Assembly (NCBI GenBank): GCA_903925955.1
Contig: CAIYHO010000152.1
Coordinates: forward strand, 1 to 45,290
Direction of reading: 5' to 3'
DNA length: 45,290 bases
DNA from: an uncultured Chloroflexota bacterium
GTDB lineage: Bacteria > Chloroflexota > Limnocylindria > Limnocylindrales > CSP1-4
Positions 33,513 through 41,000 of the stretch are shown piece by piece. Both the position numbers and the translations under genes were made by a program. Position 1 is the stretch's first letter. The number at the start of each line of letters is the position of its first letter. The notes under the pieces were generated by a model. That model did no database searches. It was given only the letters and a program-made list of their open reading frames with translations, and was not told the origin of the DNA.

Positions 33513-34745
33513 ATGACGATGCGCGGCCGTCTCGGCGTCTTCGGCATCCGGGACTTCGCGCTCTACTGGTCCGGCGGACTGCTGTCCAACGTCGGGACGT
33601 GGCTGCAGAACATCGCCGCGTCAGTGTTCATGTACATGCTCACTGGGTCGCCCCTGATGGTGGGCGTGCTCAACTTCGCGGGCTTCCTGCCCATCCTCTT
33701 GTTCAGCCTGTTTGGCGGCGTCATCTCGGACCGGTTCAACCGCCGCCGAGTGATTGTTGTGACCCATCTGGCATCGATGACCGTTGCCCTCGTGCTGGCG
33801 GCACTCACGTTTGCGGGCACGTCCCAGCCCTGGGTGCTGATCGTCGCCGCCTTCGTGTCCAACACGTCGTACGCGTTTGCAAAGCCGTCGCTCACGTCGC
33901 TGCTGCCGGCGCTGGTGCCGCGCGAGCGTCTTGCCGAGGCCACGGGGCTCAACCTCCTGCAGTTCACCGGCGGACAGCTGGGCGGCTCGGTGCTGGCGGC
34001 AATCGTGGTGGCGACCGCGGGCCCTGCCTGGGCCTTCCTGATCAACGCGTTCACATTCCTTGGACCAGCGGTGGCCGTCACGCTGATCCGCAACGTCCCG
34101 GACCCGGATCCCGCGGCGCGGCGCGTGTCCGGGATCCAGTCCATTCGGGACGGTCTGGGGTATGTCCGCGGAAGCCGGGTGTTGCTTGGGGCCATTCTTG
34201 GCGTGGCGGCGACAAGCGCACTTGCTGAGGCGTTGCGCACCCTGTCGCCCGTCTTGGCCACCGAGGCACTCGGCATGCCAGAGAGTGCTGCCGGCTTCAT
34301 CGTTGCCGCGTGGGGTGCTGGCTCAGCAACCGCGATCTTGTCCGTCGGCCCGCTTACTCGCCGGATCCCCGAGTGGCGGGTGGCCGCTGCCGGCGCCGTG
34401 GTGCAGGGTGTTGCGGCAGTGATGCTGGGTCTGGCGCCTAGTCTGGCGTTCGCGCTCGCGTCGGCGTTCCTGCTTGGGATCGGGTACTCGCTCACCTTCA
34501 CGGTGCTGACGGCCCGGCTTCAGGACGAATCGTCAGATGCGTACCGGGGCCGGGTGATGTCCATCCACACCCTCAGCCACTTGGGCATGCGGCCGTTCAA
34601 TGCGTTTGTTGCCGGGGCGCTTGCCACGCTGCTCAGTGTCCACGGCGTCCTTGTGGTGATGGCCATGCTGGGACCGTTTGCCCTGCTGGCGATCCGCTAC
34701 GCGCGAAGAACACCGCCCGCGGCGACGGACCCGCAAGCCACCTAA
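33513..34745 (+). CDS. MFS exporter, EntS-like (copy 2)
   Basis: 410 aa, about 12 membrane helices, paralogous to the MFS at 21408-22691 along its length: LSNVGTWLQNIAASVFMYML, NFAGFLPILLFSLFGG, and the GLNLLQFTGGQLGG block correspond to segments there. It is the last gene of the molybdenum hydroxylase operon, 19 bp after the large subunit. It marks the right edge of the catabolic island; the next gene is convergent and of a different kind. Confidence 0.9.
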   Translation: MTMRGRLGVFGIRDFALYWSGGLLSNVGTWLQNIAASVFMYMLTGSPLMVGVLNFAGFLPILLFSLFGGVISDRFNRRRVIVVTHLASMTVALVLAALTFAGTSQPWVLIVAAFVSNTSYAFAKPSLTSLLPALVPRERLAEATGLNLLQFTGGQLGGSVLAAIVVATAGPAWAFLINAFTFLGPAVAVTLIRNVPDPDPAARRVSGIQSIRDGLGYVRGSRVLLGAILGVAATSALAEALRTLSPVLATEALGMPESAAGFIVAAWGAGSATAILSVGPLTRRIPEWRVAAAGAVVQGVAAVMLGLAPSLAFALASAFLLGIGYSLTFTVLTARLQDESSDAYRGRVMSIHTLSHLGMRPFNAFVAGALATLLSVHGVLVVMAMLGPFALLAIRYARRTPPAATDPQAT

Positions 34746-34763
34746 ACGGCGGCGCGGGCCCTG

Positions 34764-35366
34764 TTACGCCCGGGTTGCGTCGCCTCCGCCGGCCACGGGC
34801 GTCTCGGCCGCCGTCTCGGCCGCCGTCTCGGCCGCGGGATCGGCGGGCGCATCCGTTCTCCGGGCGCGACGTGGCGTCGTCCGGTTGAGCCGCTCCACGT
34901 CTCGGCGACGGAGCAGATAGATCCCGTCCTCGCGCACCGCGGGCAGGCGGCCTGTCCGGATCGCGAGCCGCAGCCAGGCAGGGTTTCGGCCGTAGAGGGC
35001 GGCTGCCTCCGCCACGGTGAGCGGGTCGCCGTCTTGGTAGAAGTCGCTGTGGTGCCCGAGGTCGCTGTGGTAGATGGGCCCGACGCCTTCAACCGCATAG
35101 CTGGCTGGGCCGCCTGTGCCGGGCGCCGCAAACCGGCCTCGTGTCCCTCGCTCGTCATACGCCTGACGGGCCGCGGCATCGCCGAGGACCTCCCAGGCGT
35201 GGCTGACGCGCCCAAACCGCTTGGCCGCTCCCGGGTCATCCCCGTTGGCGTCCGGGTGCAGGTCCCTGGCAAGCCGCCGGTAGGCGGTGCGGATCTGCCC
35301 GCGGGTGGCGGTCTTGGCCACGCCCAGAATCGCATAGTGATCGGATCGGTGGGTCATAGCGCCCAT
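34764..35366 (-). CDS. J-domain protein fused to an excisionase/MerR-like helix-turn-helix
   Basis: 200 aa. N-terminal J domain (about 8-73) with DHYAILGVAKTATRGQIRTAYRRLA and the HPD tripeptide at 37-39 needed to stimulate DnaK. A Gly-rich linker follows, then an HTH_17-like domain (about 115-162) reading LTVAEAAALYGRNPAWLRLAIRTGRLPAV...LLRRRDVERL, and an Ala/Glu/Thr tail. It lacks the zinc-finger and client-binding domains of DnaJ. A DNA-binding domain on a J protein is unusual and suggests Hsp70 recruitment to a DNA site (inference). Start uncertain between codon 1 and Met4. Convergent with the MFS gene, 18 bp apart. Confidence 0.85.
   Translation of the reverse strand: MGAMTHRSDHYAILGVAKTATRGQIRTAYRRLARDLHPDANGDDPGAAKRFGRVSHAWEVLGDAAARQAYDERGTRGRFAAPGTGGPASYAVEGVGPIYHSDLGHHSDFYQDGDPLTVAEAAALYGRNPAWLRLAIRTGRLPAVREDGIYLLRRRDVERLNRTTPRRARRTDAPADPAAETAAETAAETPVAGGGDATRA
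34801..34835. repeat. Three tandem copies of a 12-bp unit in the J-domain gene
   Basis: The unit gtctcggccgcc occurs three times in a row (the last copy differs at its final base). It encodes the AAETAAETAAET stretch near the C-terminus of the J-domain/HTH protein. The copy number may vary by slippage. Confidence 0.8.
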
Positions 35367-35454
35367 GCAGAGTACCGCCGCCGGAGCCTCCCCGCGGTGT
35401 GGATGAGGTCATGGCTGCGGCTCTGCTACGAGGCTGGCGGCTGTCCATGTCTGC

Positions 35455-35559
35455 ACATGGCGTGCCGGGAGTGCGTCGGCAAGGCGCACGTGTGGAAGAC
35501 TGCGATTGAGCAACACACCGCGCACAACCCGTGGCGGGTGCTCACGATCTCGTAGGGCT
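35455..35559 (+). pseudogene. Decayed 3' end of a phosphotriesterase-homology gene
   Basis: Bases 35502-35559 align without gaps to 2526-2583 at the end of the phosphotriesterase-like gene, with 49 of 58 identical, including the stop codon and the following GGGCT. The encoded tails correspond: AIEQHTAHNPWRVLTIS here and EIEQITVRNPRRVLTVS there. Similarity continues weakly upstream to about 35455 but in a shifted frame. No barrel or metal-binding motif remains. It sits in the 197-bp gap between the J-domain gene and the GH114 gene, whose ATG lies only 9 nt after the relic stop codon. Confidence 0.65.
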
Positions 35560-35563
35560 AACC

Positions 35564-36505
35564 ATGAGGCGGCACGCGCTGGCGGTTCTTCTGGCGGTCT
35601 GGCTGGCTGGCTGCGGCTCGCCTGCTCCGTCCGTCGTACCAACGCAGACCGCCCCTCCCATCCCCGCTGCGGTCCCCAGCGTGACGCCTGTGCCAACTGC
35701 CCAGGTGCAGCCGGCCCCGACGGGTGTGCCCACGCGGACGCCCGAGCCGACGCCGACGCCAGCTGCCGCGCCCACGCGGACGCCGACGCCATCACCCGCT
35801 GCGCCCTGGTACCCGCCAATCGGCGCGACGTGGCAGTGGCAGCTCTCGGGGACCATCGACCTGTCGGTGAAGGCCGCCGTCTTTGACCTGGACGTGGACG
35901 ACACCTCGGCGGCCATCGTCGCGGCGCTCCACGCGGCTGGCCGACACGTCATCTGCTACGTGGACGTGGGGACGTGGGAGTCGTATCGCTCAGATGCCGC
36001 GTCCTTCCCGGCCAAGCTGCTGGGCAAGGTGGTGGACGGCTGGCCCGACGAGCGCTGGCTGGACATCCGCGCGCTCGATGTGCTGCTGCCAATCATGGAG
36101 AAGCGGCTGGACACCTGCGCCGCCAAGGGCTTTGATGCCGTGGAGCCGGACTGGCTGGACGCGTACGACCAGGCCACGGGCTTCCCGATCACGCGGGCGC
36201 AGTCCATCGCCTATGACCGTGCAATTGCGGCCGCGGCGCACGCACGCGGTCTGGGCATTGGCCAGAAGAACGCGCCGGGGCTGGTTGGCGTGTTGCACTC
36301 GACGTTTGACTTCGCCGTGGTGGAGCAGTGCTTCCAGTACGACGAGTGCGCGGCGTTCCAGCCATACCTGGACGCCGGCCGTGCCGTGGCGGACGCTGAG
36401 TACGAGTTGCCCACGTCGGCGTTCTGCGCCAAGGCGGCCGCCATGCGGGTCTCGGCCATCCGCAAGCGCTTGGCGCTGGACGCCTGGCGGCAGACCTGCC
36501 CCTGA
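35564..36505 (+). CDS. GH114 endo-alpha-1,4-polygalactosaminidase-like lipoprotein
   Basis: 313 aa secreted lipoprotein: signal peptide with lipobox LAGC (Cys17), then a Pro/Thr-rich linker (about 20-82), then a TIM-barrel domain of family GH114. Family features are WQWQLSGTIDL, VFDLDVDD (Asp108/Asp110), VICYVDVGTWESYR, and DAVEPDWLDAYDQATGF, with the probable catalytic acids around E194-D196. The family cleaves galactosamine-containing polysaccharides. I chose ATG 35564 because it opens the signal peptide. The last 24 bases and the stop codon are repeated 336 bp downstream. Confidence 0.9.
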   Translation: MRRHALAVLLAVWLAGCGSPAPSVVPTQTAPPIPAAVPSVTPVPTAQVQPAPTGVPTRTPEPTPTPAAAPTRTPTPSPAAPWYPPIGATWQWQLSGTIDLSVKAAVFDLDVDDTSAAIVAALHAAGRHVICYVDVGTWESYRSDAASFPAKLLGKVVDGWPDERWLDIRALDVLLPIMEKRLDTCAAKGFDAVEPDWLDAYDQATGFPITRAQSIAYDRAIAAAAHARGLGIGQKNAPGLVGVLHSTFDFAVVEQCFQYDECAAFQPYLDAGRAVADAEYELPTSAFCAKAAAMRVSAIRKRLALDAWRQTCP

Positions 36506-36556
36506 GGTTGCGGCCGGGGTGGGGCTATGGCGCGCAGTCGCCGGGGGAGCCCGCCG
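36481..36556. repeat. Direct repeat, left copy (gene-end module)
   Basis: Contains the 26-bp block 36481-36506 (end and stop codon of the GH114 gene) and the 28-bp block 36529-36556. Both recur exactly at 36817-36842 and 36862-36889, with similar 19-22 nt spacers. This is a duplicated junction of two convergent gene ends. Confidence 0.85.
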
Positions 36557-36693
36557 TGGGGGGAGCCCGCCGGGGGGACCGCGCTGTCGCAGGTATTCCC
36601 CACAGGCATCGAATCGCCCGGTTTGTTGCCGCTGTGATGCCTGCGGGGCATCGGCGCGACAAGGATGGGCCCATTCCGCGGCCAAAACTGCCG

Positions 36694-36718
36694 CCGTGAT
36701 GCCTGCGGGGCATCACGG
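36694..36718. terminator. Perfect 10-bp stem-loop in the convergent gap
   Basis: CCGTGATGCC and GGCATCACGG flank the loop TGCGG. A shorter sister hairpin with the same core lies at 36636-36652. It could end transcription of the GH114 gene or of the opposing lipoprotein gene; on the minus strand a TTTT follows within about 8 nt. Confidence 0.45.
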
Positions 36719-36757
36719 AAACAGGTGTGGTTGAAATCGATGCCTGGCAGGAATATC

Positions 36758-36808
36758 GGCGACAGTTGGCGCGCGCGGGCGACAGTTGGCGCGCGCGGGC
36801 GACAGTTG
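36758..36808. repeat. 20-bp tandem repeat, about 2.5 copies
   Basis: The unit ggcgacagttggcgcgcgcg begins at 36758 and 36778, with a partial third copy from 36798. The units are contiguous, without spacers. Confidence 0.85.
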
Positions 36809-36816
36809 ACGAGCGC

Positions 36817-36889
36817 CGCCTGGCGGCAGACCTGCCCCTGAGCGCGGGCCGGGGCGTCTACGGCGCGCAGTCGCCGGGGGAGCCCGCCG
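36817..36889. repeat. Direct repeat, right copy (gene-end module)
   Basis: Exact copies of the 26-bp and 28-bp blocks described at 36481-36556. The right half encodes, on the minus strand, the last residues (GSPGDCAP) and stop of the small lipoprotein gene; the left half is a relic of the GH114 gene end. Confidence 0.85.
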
Positions 36890-37316
36890 GGCTGGGCGGC
36901 ACGGGGCCGGACGGCGGGTGGTCGCCAGCCCAGATGGTCAGCCGGCCGCACGACAGGTCCACGCGGCCCATCGGGCTGTTGCCGGTGCCCACGCCGTTCT
37001 GCACCGTCATGATGCCGTCGCCTTCCTTGACGGTCATGAACGTCAGCAGGCGGCCGGACGACGTCTGCGCGCCAACATGCCACGGAAACGGCGGGAGCTT
37101 CGACACGTCGACGGTGGGCCCCACTCCGCCAGCCGGAAACACCCCGACGGGGCTCCCGTTGACCGTGAGCGTCACCTCAAGCGACGTCCCGTTGCCCACG
37201 TTGAGGCTGGGCCGGGGCGGTGGGGTGGGTGAGGGCGTCGGGGCTGGAACCACAATCGTCGCGCAGCCCGCTACCAGCAGGCCAACCGTGACAACCGCAG
37301 AGGCGAGCCGCCGCAC
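36858..37316 (-). CDS. Small lipoprotein of unknown function
   Basis: 152 aa. N-terminal signal peptide with lipobox LVAGC (Cys18), a Pro/Thr linker (about 23-37), then a beta-rich domain with LEVTLTVNGSPVGVFPAGG and a conserved-looking LLTFMTVKEGDGIM. The motifs suggest a small beta-sandwich, but I do not recognise the family. The GTG start at 37316 follows GGGGG and places the lipobox at the expected distance; the frame is open further upstream without signal-like sequence. The C-terminal residues lie inside the duplicated module at 36817-36889. Confidence 0.72.
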   Translation of the reverse strand: MRRLASAVVTVGLLVAGCATIVVPAPTPSPTPPPRPSLNVGNGTSLEVTLTVNGSPVGVFPAGGVGPTVDVSKLPPFPWHVGAQTSSGRLLTFMTVKEGDGIMTVQNGVGTGNSPMGRVDLSCGRLTIWAGDHPPSGPVPPSPAGSPGDCAP

Positions 37317-37369
37317 ATCGAACCCCCAATCGCCGCGCTGACCGCCGCGTCGCAGCGATTTTAGACCCA

Positions 37370-37385
37370 GAGTCACCAGTGACTC
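37370..37385. repeat. Short inverted repeat GAGTCAC/GTGACTC
   Basis: Two 7-bp arms separated by 2 bp, upstream of the small lipoprotein gene. It shares the GAGTCA core with the hairpins at 2630, 2724 and 37459. With a 2-bp spacer it looks more like a protein-binding palindrome than an RNA hairpin. Confidence 0.5.
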
Positions 37386-37458
37386 AGAACGGTCATGCTG
37401 CTGCACCACTCGGGCGCCGAAACGGCGCTTCCGACCTTGAACGCTGCACGCCACCCTC

Positions 37459-37486
37459 CTCCTTGAGTCAGGCGTGACTCAAGGAG
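37459..37486. terminator. Perfect 12-bp stem-loop CTCCTTGAGTCA/TGACTCAAGGAG
   Basis: A perfect 12-bp stem with loop GGCG in the gap between the OsmC gene and the small lipoprotein gene. There is no T-run. It has the TGAGTC core common to several intergenic hairpins of this window. Confidence 0.55.
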
Positions 37487-37505
37487 CCAAAGGCCTGAAA
37501 CGAAG

Positions 37506-37539
37506 AACGGCCGGCCGGGGCGAACCCAGACCGGCCGTT
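37506..37539 (-). terminator. Stem-loop after the OsmC gene
   Basis: AACGGCCGG and CCGGCCGTT form a perfect 9-bp stem 26 bp past the OsmC stop. On the minus strand it is followed by CTTCGTTTC, a T-rich run, so it is a fair intrinsic terminator. Confidence 0.7.
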
Positions 37540-37564
37540 GTGGAGCACGAAAGGTGCGCGGGAA

Positions 37565-38005
37565 CTAGGCGAGCTTTGCGTCCACCGAGAGGGTGATCGT
37601 CTCGCGCAGGGCGCTGGAGATTGGGCAGCCAACCTTGGCGTTCTCAGCCAGTTCGGCAAACTTGGCCTGGTCAATCCCGGCAACCGTGCCCACAACCGTG
37701 AGGTCGCTGCGGGTGATCCGCCAGCCGGCGTCGGTCTTGTCAAACGTCACGACGCACTTCACGGCCAGCTTGGTGGCAGGCGTGCTGTTGCGCGCCAGCT
37801 GTGCCGAGAACGCCATCGAGAAGCAGGCGGCATGCGCCGACGCCATGAGCTCTTCGGGGCTGGTGCGCCCGTTGTGCTCCTCGGTCCGCGACGCCCAGGT
37901 CACGGGCATCCGGGCGAAGGCGCCGGACGACACGTAGTCGATGCTGCCGCTGCCGTTGATGAGGTCGCCGTTCCAGGTGGCTTCGGCAAAACGAGTAATG
38001 GCCAT
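37565..38005 (-). CDS. OsmC-family peroxiredoxin
   Basis: 146 aa. It has the two redox cysteines of the OsmC/Ohr family: C61 in SAHAACFSMAF and C127 in VGCPISSAL. The N-terminal SGSIDYVSSGAF and the RTSPEELMASAHAAC helix are typical of OsmC rather than Ohr. It reduces organic hydroperoxides using thiols. A very strong RBS (AAGGAGG) precedes ATG 38005. It lies downstream of the RND gene, but a strong stem-loop in between suggests at least partial transcriptional separation. Confidence 0.93.
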   Translation of the reverse strand: MAITRFAEATWNGDLINGSGSIDYVSSGAFARMPVTWASRTEEHNGRTSPEELMASAHAACFSMAFSAQLARNSTPATKLAVKCVVTFDKTDAGWRITRSDLTVVGTVAGIDQAKFAELAENAKVGCPISSALRETITLSVDAKLA

Positions 38006-38022
38006 GTTGGTTCCTCCTTGCA

Positions 38023-38054
38023 GTCCCCGTGGGCCGCTAGGTTGCCACGGGGAC
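38023..38054 (-). terminator. Stem-loop between the RND and OsmC genes
   Basis: GTCCCCGTGG and CCACGGGGAC form a perfect 10-bp stem with a 12-nt loop, 22 bp past the RND stop codon. It probably ends or attenuates the RND transcript ahead of osmC. Confidence 0.65.
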
Positions 38055-38076
38055 GCTGAATGTGTGGACGGAGGGG

Positions 38077-41000
38077 TCAGGCCGCCGGGGCGGCTTCTGG
38101 CGCCAGTTCAGCCTTGCGGTTGCGGTTGCTGATTCGCGTGCGGACACCGTCCACAAGCGAGTACACAACGGGCACCACAAGGAGCGTCAGGAAGGTGGAG
38201 CTGAACAGGCCGCCGATGACGACCGTGCCCAGTTCCGCCGCGATGATGGAGCCCTTGCTAAAGCCCGCGGCGAGCGGGATCAGCGCGAGGATCGTTGCGA
38301 TGGCGGTCATCAGGATGGGCCGGACACGCGTTCGGCCGCCCTCGATGAGCGCATCTGTGGTGGACATGCCCTTCGCCCGCAACCGCTCGACCAGGTCAAG
38401 CAGCACGATGGCGTTGGTGACCACGATCCCGATGAGCATCAGGAAGCCGATGAGGGCGCTGACGCCAAGCGGCTTGCCGGTGAAGTACAGCGCGGGGAAC
38501 GCGCCGATGGTGGCCAGCGGCAGGCTGAACAGGATGATGAACGGGGTGATGAGCGAGTTGAACGTGAGCACCATGGCCACGTAGACCACGACGACCGCCA
38601 CACCCATCGAGACAAACAGGCCACCAAAGGCCTCGCTCATCTGCGCGGTGACGCCCGCCAACTCGACGGTCACGCTTGCGGGGATCTTGTTGGCCGCCAC
38701 AAGCCCGTCGATGACGGCCTGGACGTCCTTGCTGACCTTGCCCGTGTTCTGGCTGGTGATCTCGGCCGAGATGGACGCCGCGGGCGACTGGTCGATCCGG
38801 GTGATCGAGCCCTGCGCCTTGACCTCCTCCACCGTGGCGATCTTGCCCAGCGTGGTCTTCACGGCCGTGCCCACCTTGAGGGCCTGCAGGTCCGCAACCG
38901 ACGCGATGCTGGCGGGGTCCAGCTGGACAAACACGTCGGTGGCGTTGCCGCTGCTGTCAAGGACGATGCGCGTTGCGACCGTGCCCACGAGTGCGGCCCT
39001 GACCTCCTGGGCAACCTGCGCCGCTGTGAGACCGTAGCCAAGCGTCTTGCTTGGGTCAGGCGTGACCTGGATCTCAGGCGTGCCCTTGGACAGGTCTGAC
39101 TTGAGGTTGAGCAGATCCTTGTTGTCCTTGAGCGCCGCCAGCACCGTGTCGTTGGCGGCAGCCACATCGGCGGCGCTGTTGCCTGACACAACAATGCTGA
39201 GCCCGTTGGAGGTAAAGCCCGCGGTCTGGGCAACGGCCACATCGAAGCCATTGGTCTTCACCGGCGCAAGCTCGTTGGCAAGCGTCGCTGCGTACGTGGC
39301 CACGTCCACCGTGTCGGCGAGCTTCACGGTGATGCGGGCGCTGTTGGCGGGCTTGCCGCCCATGGACGCCACGATTGCCTGGAAGCCGGCCTCGCCGCCT
39401 TCGCCCGGAATGGACGTCTGGACAAGCAGGACGCTGTCGTCCTTGGCAAGGATGCCCTCGGCCATGCGGGTCTGATCAAGGACTGCCTGCGACGAGGCGC
39501 CAGACGGCGGTGCCACGGTGATCTGGAGGAGCTTCTGGGAGCCCGCGTCGATGAACGCGGTGGGCAGGAGCGGCGCCAGCAGGCCCGTGCTCAGGAAGAG
39601 GAGGGCGGCAACGCCAACCACGCCCAGCTTGGTGGTTCGGCTGCGGAGGGCCAGCTTGATGGCCGGCGTGTAGGCCTTGATCCAGAATGAGTTCTTGGGC
39701 TCGCCGTCCTCGTCCACGTTGAGCTTGACGCGGTCGATGAGCAGGTACGCGAGCACCGGCACCACGGTGAGGGCGCACACAAGCGATGCCAGCAGCGCAA
39801 ACGTGACGGTCAGCGCGAACGGGAGGAAGAACTGGGAGACGATGCCGCCCACGAACCCGAGCGGCAGGAACACGCCCACCGTCGTGATGGTGGCGGCCGT
39901 GATCGCGCCGGCAACCTCCTTGGGCCCGTTGATCGCCGCTGTCAGGCGGTCTTCGCCCATGGCTCGGTGGCGGTAGACGTTCTCAAGGACAACGATGGCG
40001 TCATCCACTACCCGTCCCACGGCAACCGCCAGGCCGCCCAGGGTCATGATGTTCAGGGTGATGCCGGTGATCTGCATGACCACAAGCGCCGTGAGGATGG
40101 AGAGGGGAATGCTGACCGCGGCCACCACGGTGGAGCGGAGGCTGAACAGGAACAGGAAGATGGTCAGGACCGCGAAGAGGGCGCCCGTGCTGCCCTCGCG
40201 GAGCAGGCCGTCCGTGGATTCCTTGATGAACCCGGACATGTCGTTGACAACCTGGACCGAGACGGTGTCCTTGTACTGGTCGCCCAGCTCCTTGAGCTTT
40301 GCGGTCACGGCGTCAGCCACCAGCACGGTGTTGGCGCTGGACGTCTTGGACACGGACAGCGACAGGGCGGGCTTGCCGTCAGTGCGGGCATAGCCGGTGG
40401 TGGCGACACCCTTGAGTTCAACCGTGCCCAGGTCGCCGATGGTGACCTTGGTGGGGGCGGCGGCCGATGCCGACGGGGCGGGGGCGCCGGAGGCGGCCGG
40501 GGCGGCCGACACAGCCGGGGCGGCGGCGGGCCGCTTGTAGCCGACGACAAGGCCGGTCACCTGCTCGATGCTGGTGATCTGGCCAATCGTTGAGACCGGG
40601 ATCTTGGAGCCATCGGCGGTGACCTGTCCCGACGGGAACGTCATGTTGTTGGCCGCCAGCACACCCGTGATCTGGCTGAGCGTGATGCCGTTGGCCTCAA
40701 GCTTCGCGGGATCGAGCGTGACCAGCACGCGCTGCACTTCGCCGCCCGTGAGGTCAACGCTGCCGACGCCGTCGATGCCCTGGAGCGCTGGGACGATCTC
40801 CGTCTGCGCGATGTGCGCGGCGTCCGCAAGCCCGGTTTCAGACGTGGCCGCGATGGACGCGATGATCACCGGGGAGGCGTTGATGTCCAGCGCCGACACC
40901 GTCGGGTTCACCGAGGTGGGCAGGCCCGCGTTCTGCAGGTTCTGCTCAATCGTGGCCCGGATCTCCTTGACATCGGAGCCAAAGGAGAACTGCGCAACCA

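Larger units (their letters stand above)
36506..36857. other. 352-bp gene-free stretch of nested repeats and hairpins
   Basis: No convincing gene. It holds the direct-repeat copies, two related stem-loops (36636-36652 and 36694-36718), each with the core GATGCC-TGCGG-GGCATC, and a 20-bp tandem repeat at 36758-36808. The second stem-loop is a perfect 10-bp stem, CCGTGATGCC / GGCATCACGG. The composition suggests a small repeat element inserted or expanded between the GH114 and lipoprotein genes. Confidence 0.7.

Noticed and set aside
36525-36716. Small 63-codon minus-strand frame ending in GSPGDCAP
   Set aside because: It reads through the hairpin repeats and ends in the left copy of the duplicated module; it looks like a relic, not a gene.
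36758-36808. Possible CRISPR-like repeat array
   Set aside because: The 20-bp units are contiguous with no spacers, and no cas gene is present; it is a simple tandem repeat.
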